DNA of 64,000 nucleotides from Chitinophagaceae bacterium (GTDB lineage: Bacteria; Bacteroidota; Bacteroidia; Chitinophagales; Chitinophagaceae). Every line of letters starts with the position of its first letter. The first letter of the stretch is position 1. The notes beneath the pieces were generated by a model, which was not told where the DNA came from, ran no database searches, and saw only the letters and a list, made by a program, of their open reading frames with translations. Of the stretch, positions 53,497 to 62,900 are shown piece after piece. The stretch lies in assembly GCA_024707305.1 (NCBI GenBank), contig JANPZZ010000024.1, positions 62,001 to 126,000 of the forward strand. The letters are read 5' to 3'. Made by a program: the position numbers and the translations under genes.

Positions 53497-54177
53497 ATGA
53501 AGTTATCTAAATATATCTTTTCATCGGTTCTCGCTGGCATGTTGTTAACAGCATGCACACGCGACAACTACGATGCGCCTACGGCATCAATTTTTGGAAA
53601 ACTAATCGACAAAGAAACGGGTGAGCCAGTAGAGCAGGATATTATCCGTGGAACGCAGATCGAATACCAGGAAGGACGTTTTACAACCAACCAGTACATG
53701 GTTGTGAAAGCAGATGGTTCATTCCGCAACGATCTCATGTTTGAAGGGACATATCGAATGGCACCTGTGCGCGGAAACTTTGAACCGCTTGAAGTGCAAG
53801 AAATAAAAGTTGCAGGACCAACAGAACATGATTTTCTGGTTACGCCTTTTCTCCGCATCAAAAACGTCAACATTTTCAAAAACGGAAATAAAGTACGTGC
53901 GTTGTTCCGAATTGAACAAACCGGATACGACAATGTATTGAAAGTTGGTTTGTTTGCCGGAGTAGACAAAGCCGTTGGAGCAAACGTGTTCCAGTCGGGC
54001 GTGGAAGTACCGGTGGGTAGCCAGGTTTCTCCAACGCAGAACTTTGTTGTTGAAATGGACATCGCCAACAATCCACAAATCAAAGCCGGTAAAACTTATT
54101 ATTTCCGGGTTGGCGCTGTTATCGACGCTCCTGAAGCCAGGTTTAACTATGCTCCGGCCGTTGAACTTTCCTTTTAA
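53497..54177 (+). CDS. DUF3823 surface lipoprotein
   Basis: 226 residues. Lipoprotein signal LLTACTRDNYDAPTASIFGKLIDKETGEP, then two beta-sandwich halves: IRGTQIEYQEGRF, EIKVAGPTEHDFLVTPFLRIKNVNI and QTGYDNVLKVGLFAGVDKAVG. DUF3823 proteins are typically encoded just after SusCD pairs and are thought to be accessory glycan-binding lipoproteins. Eleven bases after SusD. Confidence 0.92.
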   Translation: MKLSKYIFSSVLAGMLLTACTRDNYDAPTASIFGKLIDKETGEPVEQDIIRGTQIEYQEGRFTTNQYMVVKADGSFRNDLMFEGTYRMAPVRGNFEPLEVQEIKVAGPTEHDFLVTPFLRIKNVNIFKNGNKVRALFRIEQTGYDNVLKVGLFAGVDKAVGANVFQSGVEVPVGSQVSPTQNFVVEMDIANNPQIKAGKTYYFRVGAVIDAPEARFNYAPAVELSF

Positions 54178-54197
54178 CTCTTAACCAAGTAACTGAC

Positions 54198-55322
54198 ATG
54201 AAACTGAATATCACCCGGGCAACCTGTATGCTCTTTTTATTTGGAGTGCTGATGTCTGCCTGCAACAAACGTTCTTCACTTGAAGACAATACCATTCTTC
54301 CTCCTCCTGATCCGGAGATTGAAGAAGCTTTTGAACTGTCGTACTGGATTGATCTCGACGTTCGCCATAATAACGGAAGAGGCTATTGGTTTAATGTGGC
54401 CAACCGCCCCGCGGACGTGGTGCCAACCGAAATAGAAATTGATAACAGCTGCCGCACCCTTGCGCAACTTTACAATGCCAATAAACTCTACGTAGTTTAC
54501 CACAGGCAATTTGAAATTGCCCAGGCAAAAACAGTGTTGGGATACTGGAAAACAGCAGGTGCCAAATACAATGTGGAAATTGTTCCAACGGTTGTGTTGG
54601 AAAGTTATGCAACGCCAACCGCAATGAATTTCACCGATGCTGAAATTGTAGAGCTCGCAGGATGGAGCAAATCAAATGTAAATGCCAACGAGTTTGGAAT
54701 TTATGACGTATATGTTCGCCAGTCTGCCGGAAGTGCGCAGGATTTGCAGTTGAGCCAGCTGAATGAAGGAGTAGATATTTCACTTGTGCGAGTGGGAATT
54801 CAACCCGGCGAACGAATGAATGCATATTTCAGCAGCGCTGTACAGGATACCTGGTCGGCAGAATGCCAGGGTATCACCAATGAACTTTGGGAGAATCCAC
54901 GCTATTACAAAGGAACGAATGTGTATGGTCGCAAATTGCTGGAACAATGGGTGAACGAAAGAAAGAACAATGAATCACGCAAAATAATCTGGAACCTTAT
55001 TCCGGTTGCGTGGGACTACGACAATCCGCTGGATCCCTTCGGATATATTTTCCCTGGTGATGATGCTTTAATTAATGATCCGCCAATACCAGGCCGGGTT
55101 ACACTCAGCAAAGACTATATTATTTCATGGTATCCTGAAGGAACCAAAAACAAATTGTTTGGCGGACTTTCTTGCGATTTACACATCCTTGAAGCCAACA
55201 GTTATGGTCGACCTGAAGCACCCACTTTTTATGATCAGCTGAGATCATTGCAAACATATAACGGATACTACGCTGAAGTAATGAGAGAATTGGGTGAAGT
55301 GTATGGCAGCCTGAAACGTTAA
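54198..55322 (+). CDS. Uncharacterised PUL lipoprotein, tandem paralog A
   Basis: 374 residues. MSACNKRS is the lipobox (Cys about 22). The mature part starts with SYWIDLDVRHNNGRGYWFN and alternates beta strands with helices, consistent with a TIM-barrel-like fold: IVPTVVLESYA, NANEFGIYDVYVR, VRVGIQPGERMN, DTWSAECQGITNELWENP, YGRKLLEQW, PVAWDYDNPLDPFGYIFPGDDALINDPP and CDLHILEANSYGRPE. Conserved acidic residues sit in ECQG-TNELWENP and WDYD. I do not recognise the family. It is close to the following gene, about half identical by eye, and lies inside a PUL, so a glycosidase or binding protein is the best guess. Confidence 0.85.
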   Translation: MKLNITRATCMLFLFGVLMSACNKRSSLEDNTILPPPDPEIEEAFELSYWIDLDVRHNNGRGYWFNVANRPADVVPTEIEIDNSCRTLAQLYNANKLYVVYHRQFEIAQAKTVLGYWKTAGAKYNVEIVPTVVLESYATPTAMNFTDAEIVELAGWSKSNVNANEFGIYDVYVRQSAGSAQDLQLSQLNEGVDISLVRVGIQPGERMNAYFSSAVQDTWSAECQGITNELWENPRYYKGTNVYGRKLLEQWVNERKNNESRKIIWNLIPVAWDYDNPLDPFGYIFPGDDALINDPPIPGRVTLSKDYIISWYPEGTKNKLFGGLSCDLHILEANSYGRPEAPTFYDQLRSLQTYNGYYAEVMRELGEVYGSLKR

Positions 55323-55339
55323 TCAAAACAAATCAATCA

Positions 55340-56509
55340 ATGAAACAGCTTATAAAAATGTTGATGTGCGTTGTGACTGTTGCTGCTTTTAGCAGTTGCA
55401 ACAACGCGCCCACAACAGCACCCGAAACAAAGGACGTGGCGTGGAAGGAAGGCGATTTTGAAAGATCCTACTGGATCGACATCGATCTCCGCCACAATAA
55501 CGGACGTGGATACTGGCAGAATATAAACGACAGACCGGTAGATAGTCTGTCTACAGCATCTGAAATTAAAAATGCCTGCGAAGCGCTCTCCAACACATAC
55601 AAAGGCAACAAAGTTTATGTAACCTGGCATCGCCAGTTTGAAACGGAAGATGCAAAAGTTGTTTTTCAGCTCTGGGAAAAATACGGAAAGGAATATGACT
55701 TGAACATTGTCCCAACAGTAGTACTTCAGTCTTATGCAAAGCAAGAGCTCTTAAACTTTTCAAATGAAGAGATTATTGATTTCGTGAAATGGAGCCTCGA
55801 AAACATCAATGCAAATGAGTTTGGTATTTATGATGTGTATATCCGCCATCAGCCTGGCACACTGCAGGATGGACAGCTGACGGTTTTGAGAGAAGCGGTA
55901 GGTAACAAACTCATCCGTGTGGGATTACAACCCGGGGAACCATTGAGCCAGCATATGGCAGGCGGTGTGGAAGATACCTGGACAGCAGAATGCCAGGGCC
56001 TGACAAATGAGCTGTGGGAAAACCCTGTTGTCGTGAACGGCACTGACAATTATGGCAGAAAACTTTTGCATGAGTGGATCATGGAACGCATCAACGGTGA
56101 GGAAAGAAGAATAGTTTGGGATATGATTCCCGTTGCCTGGGATTATGATGAGCCTGTTGATTCGCTCGGATATGTTTGCCCCGGCGATGACGCACTGATC
56201 AACGATCCTCCCATGAAGGGCCGTATTGAATTATGTGATCAGTATATCGCAAAATGGTACAAAGAGAATAATGCAGAGTCAAAATTCTTTGGTTATTCCT
56301 GCGACCTGCACATTCTTGAAGCAAATAGTTATGGCCGCCCCGAGCGCCCCAGCTTTTATCAGCAATTGAAATCCGGAAATCCTTATCGCGGCTATTTCGC
56401 AGAAGGTATGGATGAAATCGCATCCGTGTACGCGAAATACATTGGTAAAAAACTGCCACAGGTGATGAAACTGAGTCTTGATAAAAAGAAAGTAGAAGAA
56501 AGTAAGTAG
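55340..56509 (+). CDS. Uncharacterised PUL lipoprotein, tandem paralog B
   Basis: 389 residues. Lipoprotein signal with FSSCNNAPTT. It aligns over its whole length with the gene before it: SYWIDIDLRHNNGRGYWQN, IVPTVVLQSYA, NANEFGIYDVYIR, IRVGLQPGEPL, DTWTAECQGLTNELWENP, YGRKLLHEW, PVAWDYDEPVDSLGYVCPGDDALINDPP, SCDLHILEANSYGRPERPSFYQQL. The blocks of identity are the likely active or binding site. It begins 17 bases after paralog A. It must derive from gene duplication. Family and activity unknown. Confidence 0.85.
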   Translation: MKQLIKMLMCVVTVAAFSSCNNAPTTAPETKDVAWKEGDFERSYWIDIDLRHNNGRGYWQNINDRPVDSLSTASEIKNACEALSNTYKGNKVYVTWHRQFETEDAKVVFQLWEKYGKEYDLNIVPTVVLQSYAKQELLNFSNEEIIDFVKWSLENINANEFGIYDVYIRHQPGTLQDGQLTVLREAVGNKLIRVGLQPGEPLSQHMAGGVEDTWTAECQGLTNELWENPVVVNGTDNYGRKLLHEWIMERINGEERRIVWDMIPVAWDYDEPVDSLGYVCPGDDALINDPPMKGRIELCDQYIAKWYKENNAESKFFGYSCDLHILEANSYGRPERPSFYQQLKSGNPYRGYFAEGMDEIASVYAKYIGKKLPQVMKLSLDKKKVEESK

Positions 56510-56567
56510 AAAATAGTTCAGCAGAATAGAGCTCAGCTAAAATCTTTGCATCATTTAATCAGAAGGC

Positions 56568-58751
56568 ATGAAGAAATTAAATTTTATAAAAAATTATAAC
56601 AAAAGAAACCTCCCCATGAAGTCCTGGTTATTGGGTGTATTTGGCATGTTTCTTTGTTTCGCAGCCACCGCCCAGACTTCATTCTCATTTTGCGGGCCGG
56701 AAACAAATGATTTGTATCAGCAACTGAAACAGGAGAACTTTTCCGTTACGAGATATAATTCAGTGAGCGAAGCGATACAGCAAACGCCAAAAGGCAAATC
56801 TATCATTGTAGTTGCTTCACGATATCCGCAGGCACGCACCGCTATTTCTGCTGCGGATTATACCAATGCAAGAAAAAAGAAGATCAGGTTATACGTAGAA
56901 TATCCTTCTTTTATTCCAGGATATAAACTACCCGACACAACGCACTACAATAAACTGGAAAGAGGTGTTGTTTTTAATTCTTTCTTCGGAAAGAGTTTGC
57001 CGGCGATGAGTATCGTGGGTGCGAACGGCGTGTATCTAATTGATCTGCCTGTTAAAAATCCAATTCTTGTAAATGCAAAAATAGCAGGGTTCGATCATGC
57101 GCAATTTGGTTTGGCAAACACGCCATATCATTCGCTTTTATTCCAACAGGACAATGCATTGATTGCAACCACATCGCTCTCCAATTACAAAACTGGTCGC
57201 TTTGGTCCATCTGCATCCTGGAAGATTGTGTGGGAGAAGATGTTGACATGGTTGAATAATGATAAACCTGTTGCATTGAATGCGTTCAGCCAGGACCCTC
57301 TACCCATGTATCAGAAAGACGAACCCTTACCTGCGAATGCTGGCAAAACAGCGGTAGCAAAAGGTGCTGACTGGTTATGGAAAGCACGTTTGTTTATCCA
57401 TCCTTCATGGGAAGAAGAACAAATGCAGCAATACCAGCCGAAAAATGGTGACCCGAACCTGTTTTTTGGTCCTCCCATTTCAGCTGATATGTTACAGGGC
57501 GATGGAAGCCGTGGTATCATGGAAGGACATGGTTCAACCATTTACCACGATGGTACACAGGACTACCGCTATTTTATCCGGGCTGATGTTCAGGGTGAGT
57601 CTGCTTTCCTGCTGGCTACGGCCGGAAAACTGCTTGGTCGTACACAATTCAACGAAACAGCGGAGAAGTTACTTGACTATTTATTCTATACTTCAGGATT
57701 CAGGGGTGCTGCGCGCAACAACAAGGACAGTTCTTCTTATGGATTGATTAGTTGGGCGAATACTCACCCCGGTACGTTCTTCAACGACGACAATGCACGT
57801 TGTATTCTTGGAGCGATTGGCGCCAGCTCTTTTATGGATAATGAACGCTGGAATAAATTTATTACTGAAAACATTCTCGCCAATTTCCGCACATCGAGCA
57901 AGCAGGGATTCCAGGGAAATGCACTCGATCAGCGTGACATTGAAAAGAATGGCTGGAAGTTTTATTATGATCGCGATTTTGTAAACCTCCATCCGCATTT
58001 TGAATCATGGATGTGGGCCTGTTATCTCTGGCTTTACGACAAAACGAAATTCCAGCCATTATTAGATAAAGCAAAAACAGGTATTCGTCTGATGATGGAT
58101 GCATATCCTGAGAAATGGAAAACACAAAACGGAACACAGCAGGAGCGTGCACGTATGGTATTGCCACTTGCATGGCTGGTACGTATCGAAAACACAGCTG
58201 AGCATCGCAAATGGCTGGATGATGTGGTAAGCAAATTGCTGGAATACCAGGAAAGTTTCGGTGCGATTCGCGAAGAGCTGGGAAGTGAAAGTTCAGATAC
58301 ACACAAAATCCTTGTTACATCAAATGATGCATATGGAAAAAATGAAGCATCACTGATTGCGGTGAATGGTGATCCCGTTGCCGACATGTTGTACACCTGC
58401 AACTTCTTCTACTTTGGTTTGAATGAAGCTGCACATGCTACTGGTAATCCAAAATATTTCAAAGCGCTTGACAGTCTTTCTGATTTCCTGATTCGTATTC
58501 AATCAAACAGTCAAAAGCACCAGGATCTGGATGGTGCATGGTTCCGTGCATTCGATTTTGGAAGATGGGACTACTGGGCGTCGAATGCTGATAACGGTTG
58601 GGGTGCATGGTCAACGCTTACCGGTTGGATACAATCATGGATCGTGGGCACCAATGTGCTTTGGCAAAACAAACAGAGCTATTGGGATGCCACCAAAAAC
58701 ATGGATATGAAAAAATCTCTCGAAGAATCTTTATGGATGTTAAAAAAATAA
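56568..58751 (+). CDS. Secreted alpha/alpha-barrel protein with N-terminal Rossmann-like domain
   Basis: 727 residues; signal peptide MKSWLLGVFGMFLCFAATAQT (ATG at 56616 is an alternative start). The first 200 mature residues are a Rossmann-like/GATase-like fold (SFCGPETNDLYQQLKQENFSVTRY, KSIIVVASRYP). From about 280 the chain is helical with paired helices typical of (alpha/alpha)6 glycosidases and lyases: IYHDGTQDYRYFIRADVQGE, FLLATAGKLLG, GLISWANTHPGTFFNDDNAR, LHPHFESWMWACYLWLY, RVARMVLPLAWLVRIENT-like (RARMVLPLAWLVRIENTAEH), DGAWFRAFDFGRWDYWASNAD. I do not recognise a named family; candidate catalytic acids lie in DYRYF, NDDNAR and EELGSES. Confidence 0.78.
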   Translation: MKKLNFIKNYNKRNLPMKSWLLGVFGMFLCFAATAQTSFSFCGPETNDLYQQLKQENFSVTRYNSVSEAIQQTPKGKSIIVVASRYPQARTAISAADYTNARKKKIRLYVEYPSFIPGYKLPDTTHYNKLERGVVFNSFFGKSLPAMSIVGANGVYLIDLPVKNPILVNAKIAGFDHAQFGLANTPYHSLLFQQDNALIATTSLSNYKTGRFGPSASWKIVWEKMLTWLNNDKPVALNAFSQDPLPMYQKDEPLPANAGKTAVAKGADWLWKARLFIHPSWEEEQMQQYQPKNGDPNLFFGPPISADMLQGDGSRGIMEGHGSTIYHDGTQDYRYFIRADVQGESAFLLATAGKLLGRTQFNETAEKLLDYLFYTSGFRGAARNNKDSSSYGLISWANTHPGTFFNDDNARCILGAIGASSFMDNERWNKFITENILANFRTSSKQGFQGNALDQRDIEKNGWKFYYDRDFVNLHPHFESWMWACYLWLYDKTKFQPLLDKAKTGIRLMMDAYPEKWKTQNGTQQERARMVLPLAWLVRIENTAEHRKWLDDVVSKLLEYQESFGAIREELGSESSDTHKILVTSNDAYGKNEASLIAVNGDPVADMLYTCNFFYFGLNEAAHATGNPKYFKALDSLSDFLIRIQSNSQKHQDLDGAWFRAFDFGRWDYWASNADNGWGAWSTLTGWIQSWIVGTNVLWQNKQSYWDATKNMDMKKSLEESLWMLKK

Positions 58752-58761
58752 ACGAAGCTGC

Positions 58762-60261
58762 ATGAAACGTTCTATTATTTTCCTGCTGACCAGCGCCACA
58801 ATAATCCTGGCAGCATGTACCAAAACAAAAGATGACGAAGGCACTAAAACAACGCCCTTCCATGGAACATCCATTAAAGGTATTGTTGCTTTTGTTGACA
58901 ATAGCCCCGCGGCAAACGATACTTTATCGGTTTCGTTTAGCGAAGTGGGTGATACCATCATTCTTACAACTATTCCACGCCCTATTGGTGCTGAGGAGGT
59001 TGATATTTCACGCGTGACAGTAGAGATTGAACCCGATAAAGGTGCAACGTTGAATCCAACAACACCTGCGGTATTCGACTTAACGCAGGTGCGTGAAGTA
59101 ACCATGACAGCTGAAGACGGAACAGCTCGTATCTACAAACTGAAAGCAGTGATTGCTGAACCTTTTTCAGTATATCCTAAATATACAGCAACGGTTACGC
59201 AGCTCTGGAGTAAAAACGGAACCGAAATGCAGCTGGTATTTCCCGGAACCGGAAAAGGTATGACGGTAGTGGGCGATCATTTACTGCTTCTTGATAACAC
59301 GATCGACAAACACGCATCAGCAGCCATCCGTTTGTATGATAAGATGACAGGTGCGTTTGTTAAAAATATTTCCTTCTATGAGGGTGGCTGGGTTGACCCG
59401 CGTTCTTATTCATGGAACCTTGAAACCGACGACTACGATCATATGGTAATGGGCCGACTGAATTCCGGTGGTGCTGGTTTTATGCTGGATTATTACAGTG
59501 GACTAGAAGCGGTTCCATATATCATGCTCAATAGCACTGCCGGTGCAGACCTTCCTGATAACACCGGAAAGCGTATGTCGGTTGTAGGAAACTTTGCATC
59601 AGGCAAGGCCTATGTTTATGCCACTGCTGCACATTTCTTTGGTGCTGCAAAACAGGCACCACAATATGCGATGTGGGAGTTTAACAATGGTGTTCCCGCT
59701 AATTCACGTCCAACCGTATTCAGTTATGCCGGTGCGGGTACTGGCTGGTATAATGCAGTGGTACAACGTGCCTCGGTGGATGACAATAAACTCTATGTAA
59801 GCTGGGTGAATGAAGACGGGTATCCTTCTGATCCATTTGATACCTGGTCTACATTACATCGTATCAATTTCCATGTATTTACACCGGGTGGGGCGGTAGC
59901 AACACAAGTGGTAAATCCTGAAAACTTCGGATATCGTTTGCTGGACACGAAAGTATTCACTTTGAAAGAAGGAACTTTTATGGCTATGTTGGAGCAATCC
60001 TATTCAACATTGGGTTCGATGAAGTTGAATATGTTTAACCTTACTGATCCAGGCGATTATTCCAAAGCACCAGGTGCTGCTGATTACAATTCATTCCGCA
60101 TTTTCTCATCACCTGAGTCTCCGGCAACATCTAATGATGGTCGATACGGGCATGTAGCTGTGTCGAAAATTTCAGACGACGAAGCCATTGTATATGCTTA
60201 TTATCCTAACCCTGATGCCTCGCAGGCGAGGGTTGTGGCCTATAAAATTGAAATCGAATAA
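58762..60261 (+). CDS. DUF5018-type lipoprotein with C-terminal propeller-like domain
   Basis: 499 residues. Lipoprotein signal TIILAACTKTKDDE. Residues about 30-135 are a beta-sandwich (VDISRVTVEIEPDKGATLNP, QVREVTMTAEDGTARIYKLKAVIAE) as in DUF5018, which bears Ig-like surface modules. The rest is beta-rich with repeated aromatic-glycine turns (GMTVVGDHLLLLDNTIDKHASAAIRLYDK, MVMGRLNSGGAGFMLDYYSG, GRYGHVAVSKISDDEAIVYAYY), possibly a beta-propeller. Probably glycan-binding. Ten bases after the previous gene. Confidence 0.78.
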   Translation: MKRSIIFLLTSATIILAACTKTKDDEGTKTTPFHGTSIKGIVAFVDNSPAANDTLSVSFSEVGDTIILTTIPRPIGAEEVDISRVTVEIEPDKGATLNPTTPAVFDLTQVREVTMTAEDGTARIYKLKAVIAEPFSVYPKYTATVTQLWSKNGTEMQLVFPGTGKGMTVVGDHLLLLDNTIDKHASAAIRLYDKMTGAFVKNISFYEGGWVDPRSYSWNLETDDYDHMVMGRLNSGGAGFMLDYYSGLEAVPYIMLNSTAGADLPDNTGKRMSVVGNFASGKAYVYATAAHFFGAAKQAPQYAMWEFNNGVPANSRPTVFSYAGAGTGWYNAVVQRASVDDNKLYVSWVNEDGYPSDPFDTWSTLHRINFHVFTPGGAVATQVVNPENFGYRLLDTKVFTLKEGTFMAMLEQSYSTLGSMKLNMFNLTDPGDYSKAPGAADYNSFRIFSSPESPATSNDGRYGHVAVSKISDDEAIVYAYYPNPDASQARVVAYKIEIE

Positions 60262-60273
60262 ACCTGACGAAGG

Positions 60274-60765
60274 ATGAATGTTACCCTGTGTAAAAAATTT
60301 GTGTTGATTGCTGTGTTTGCGTCGTTATTTACAACGGTGCAGGCACAAAAATCAGATCCACATCTTACGCTCATACCTCCTGGTATGATCACGAATAAGG
60401 TGAATCTTGATATTCGGGCTGGTATCAGCAATACTTCAACGAAAGATCAAAGTTGGGATGTTGAGATTTATGTTGACAAAATCAATAAACGTTCACGTAT
60501 TCTCAAACAGAAACATTGGATAGCAGCGGGTAAAACGCTGGAGGTAAAGCATGTTTTGCCTAAAGGCTCGTTGTTGGGATCGCACAAGATTATCCTAAAA
60601 GCTTCTCGAAAAGGTAATAAGTATATAAAAACTAAAACAGTTGAAGTAGTTGCTTCCGATATCCGTTCCACGCAAACCATTGATGGTGCATGGGCAGGTA
60701 TTTATCACTGGAGTGAGATAGAAGGAAAAACACTGGAATCCCGACATCAAAAAACTGACAGATGA
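60274..60765 (+). CDS. DUF4434 glycoside-hydrolase-like protein, piece 1 of 3
   Basis: Signal peptide FVLIAVFASLFTTVQAQKS, then an Ig-like domain (TNKVNLDIRAGISNTSTKDQSWDVEIYVDK, GSLLGSHKIILKASRKGNKYIKTKTVEV). The barrel begins at TIDGAWAGIYHWSEIEG. An extra A in the run at 60726-60730 causes the break; corrected sense is EGKHWNPDIKKLTDDQWKEMM. The whole gene spans 60274-61684 with three shifts and encodes about 470 residues. DUF4434 proteins are TIM barrels related to glycoside hydrolases. Confidence 0.83.
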   Translation: MNVTLCKKFVLIAVFASLFTTVQAQKSDPHLTLIPPGMITNKVNLDIRAGISNTSTKDQSWDVEIYVDKINKRSRILKQKHWIAAGKTLEVKHVLPKGSLLGSHKIILKASRKGNKYIKTKTVEVVASDIRSTQTIDGAWAGIYHWSEIEGKTLESRHQKTDR

Positions 60766-60778
60766 TCAGTGGAAGGAA

Positions 60779-61238
60779 ATGATGAAAGGAATGAAAAAGG
60801 TGAATATGGATATGGTGGTGATACAGGAAGTATTTCGCAATGACGCATATGCAGGAAAGAATTCGTTGACTGTTGAAAACTATCCCGGAAAAGCATTTTA
60901 TCCTTCGCAATTGTATCCCGGGCGAATGGATATTACTGCAAAAAGATCCGGTGGAAGCAATGTTATCTGCAGCTGATGAATATGGCATGCATGTGTGGAT
61001 GGGGGTCGGATTATTTGCCTGGTTTGATTTCTCTCCGGCTTCGCTGGAATGGCATAAAATAGTAGCGCAGGAGTTGTGGGATAAATATGGACATCATCCT
61101 TCGTTTTACGGTTTTTATGTTTCTGAAGAAATGGGCGGAAGTCTCGACAACTGGGAAACCACAAAAGAGATGCAACAGTTCCGCAAAAAGAAATGGTGCA
61201 TTTTTTTAAAGAGTTTAAAGACTACTGTCGTTCCATAG
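60779..61238 (+). CDS. DUF4434 glycoside-hydrolase-like protein, piece 2 of 3
   Basis: Two frames meet here. From about 60730 to 60940 sense reads DDQWKEMMKGMKKVNMDMVVIQEVFRND ... MDITAK; an extra A at 60940-60944 then moves it to DPVEAMLSAADEYGMHVWMG, WKHIVAQELWDKYGHHPSFY-like (SLEWHKIVAQELWDKYG) and GFYVSEEMGG with candidate catalytic glutamates (E-E). A missing A at 61185-61189 is the third shift. Confidence 0.78.
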
Positions 61239-61684
61239 CCCCTGGCCGGCCGGTGATGCTGGCGACCAATAGCATGGAGGTGCCAAAAGGGGCCGATACA
61301 TATCCCGAGTTGCTGAAATATCTCGACGTGTTATGTCCTTTCGGATTTGCACGTATGCCTGATACCGATATCACAGGTAAAGAGGCAGCAGATATGCTTC
61401 AAAAATTTTGCGACGACGCGGGTTCACACCTTTGGTTCGATCTTGAATCATTTCTTTTCAATGATGATACCTCACTCTATCCCCGCGATTTTGATGGTAT
61501 CATCAATGACTTGCGCCTCTTCAGCAATTTTGAAAAAATACTATGCTATCAGTTTCCCGGCGTATTCAGTGATCCCGAAGCGAGTTTTCGCGTAGGCGAT
61601 CCACGAGCAATACCTCTTTACAATAAATACAAAGAATACCAGGAAAAGCAGCGTCTACAGTTAAAAAACAAAACAAAAAAATAA
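61193..61684 (+). CDS. DUF4434 glycoside-hydrolase-like protein, piece 3 of 3
   Basis: C-terminal half of the barrel: [78 protein letters not shown]. The WFDLESF strand supplies further acidic residues. Ends [12 protein letters not shown]. 24 bases upstream of the epimerase gene. Confidence 0.82.
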   Translation: MVHFFKEFKDYCRSIAPGRPVMLATNSMEVPKGADTYPELLKYLDVLCPFGFARMPDTDITGKEAADMLQKFCDDAGSHLWFDLESFLFNDDTSLYPRDFDGIINDLRLFSNFEKILCYQFPGVFSDPEASFRVGDPRAIPLYNKYKEYQEKQRLQLKNKTKK

Positions 61685-61707
61685 AGAAGTTTCAAAAGTA
61701 TTATTTG

Positions 61708-61992
61708 ATGAAAATTGACCAGTATATACAGCAGTATAAAAGTAATTTGCTTGATGATGTAATCCCTTTTTGGGTAAAGAATTCAATCGATCGTGAACAG
61801 GGAGGTTTTTTCACTTCACTGACCCGCGAGGGCGAAGTATTTGACACAGATAAATTCATTTGGTTGCAGGCGCGCCAGGTTTGGACATTCTCTATGCTGT
61901 ACAACCGCGTGGAAGCAAAAAAAGGAATGGCTCGATATTGCCATTCATGGTGCAGAGTTCCTGAAAAAACATGGAAGAGATGCCGATGGTAA
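61708..61992 (+). CDS. AGE-family sugar 2-epimerase, piece 1 of 2
   Basis: Starts [22 protein letters not shown] (ATG 61708). N-terminal alpha/alpha helices: [42 protein letters not shown], the classic substrate-binding opening of AGE (N-acylglucosamine 2-epimerase) enzymes. Frame lost at the A run 61917-61923 (one A too many); corrected sense is [18 protein letters not shown]. Cytoplasmic. Reaction is 2-epimerisation of GlcNAc, mannose, or a disaccharide; which one cannot be told. Confidence 0.87.
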   Translation: MKIDQYIQQYKSNLLDDVIPFWVKNSIDREQGGFFTSLTREGEVFDTDKFIWLQARQVWTFSMLYNRVEAKKGMARYCHSWCRVPEKTWKRCRW

Positions 61993-62899
61993 CTGGTTTT
62001 TCTCACTCGATCAAAGCGGCGCTCCACTGATTCAGCCGTATAATATTTTTTCAGACTGCTTTGCAGCGATGGCGTTTGGACAATTGTCGCAAGCATCGGG
62101 TATAAAAGAATACGGAGAAATTGCATACCAGACTTTTAATAACATTCTTGCAAAACAGGATAATCCCAAAGGCATTTACACGAAAAATTTTCCAGGCACA
62201 AGGCCATTGAAAAGTTTTTCACTGCCAATGATCCTTTCCAACCTCGTTTTGGAAATTGAACATCTGCTTCCGGCAAGCCTTGTGGAAGAAACAATCGACA
62301 AAGCGATTCATGAAGTGATGGAAGTTTTTTATCAGTCAGACATTAATCTGATTGTTGAAGCTGTGAAGCCGGATGGATCTATGTCTGATACATACGAAGG
62401 ACGCGTGATCAACCCTGGTCATGGCCTCGAAGCATTGTGGTTTATTATGGAACTGGCTGTTCGTCGCAATGATTCAGCATTGATTGAAAAAGCTACCGGT
62501 ATTGCTTTGAATATTCTGGAGTATGGATGGGATCAAGAGCGCGGTGGAATTTTTTACTTCCTCGATCGTTTGGGAAAACCACCATTGCAATTGGAGTGGG
62601 ATCAAAAACTTTGGTGGGTACATGCAGAAGCAATAGTTTGTATGCTGAAAGCATATCAGTATACTGGCAACGAACAATGCTGGAACTGGTTTAAGAAACT
62701 GCACAATTATTCATTCAAACATTTTGCCGACGCCGAATATGGCGAATGGTTTGGATACCTGAATCGCGAGGGTGAAGTACTATTGCCGCTCAAAGGCGGA
62801 AAATGGAAAGGTTGTTTCCATGTGCCCCGCAGTTTGTTCCAGGCATGGAAGTCATTAGAAGTAATTCAACAAAAGGAAGTAGCGAAACAAACCGTATAA
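61841..62899 (+). CDS. AGE-family sugar 2-epimerase, piece 2 of 2
   Basis: True sense from about 61922. [49 protein letters not shown], the diagnostic [17 protein letters not shown] (catalytic His of AGE), [21 protein letters not shown] (second catalytic His) and [34 protein letters not shown]. Full length about 395 residues, as usual. It is followed one base later by a sugar symporter, so the two probably process one imported sugar. Confidence 0.92.
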   Translation: MTQINSFGCRRARFGHSLCCTTAWKQKKEWLDIAIHGAEFLKKHGRDADGNWFFSLDQSGAPLIQPYNIFSDCFAAMAFGQLSQASGIKEYGEIAYQTFNNILAKQDNPKGIYTKNFPGTRPLKSFSLPMILSNLVLEIEHLLPASLVEETIDKAIHEVMEVFYQSDINLIVEAVKPDGSMSDTYEGRVINPGHGLEALWFIMELAVRRNDSALIEKATGIALNILEYGWDQERGGIFYFLDRLGKPPLQLEWDQKLWWVHAEAIVCMLKAYQYTGNEQCWNWFKKLHNYSFKHFADAEYGEWFGYLNREGEVLLPLKGGKWKGCFHVPRSLFQAWKSLEVIQQKEVAKQTV

Positions 62900-62900
62900 C

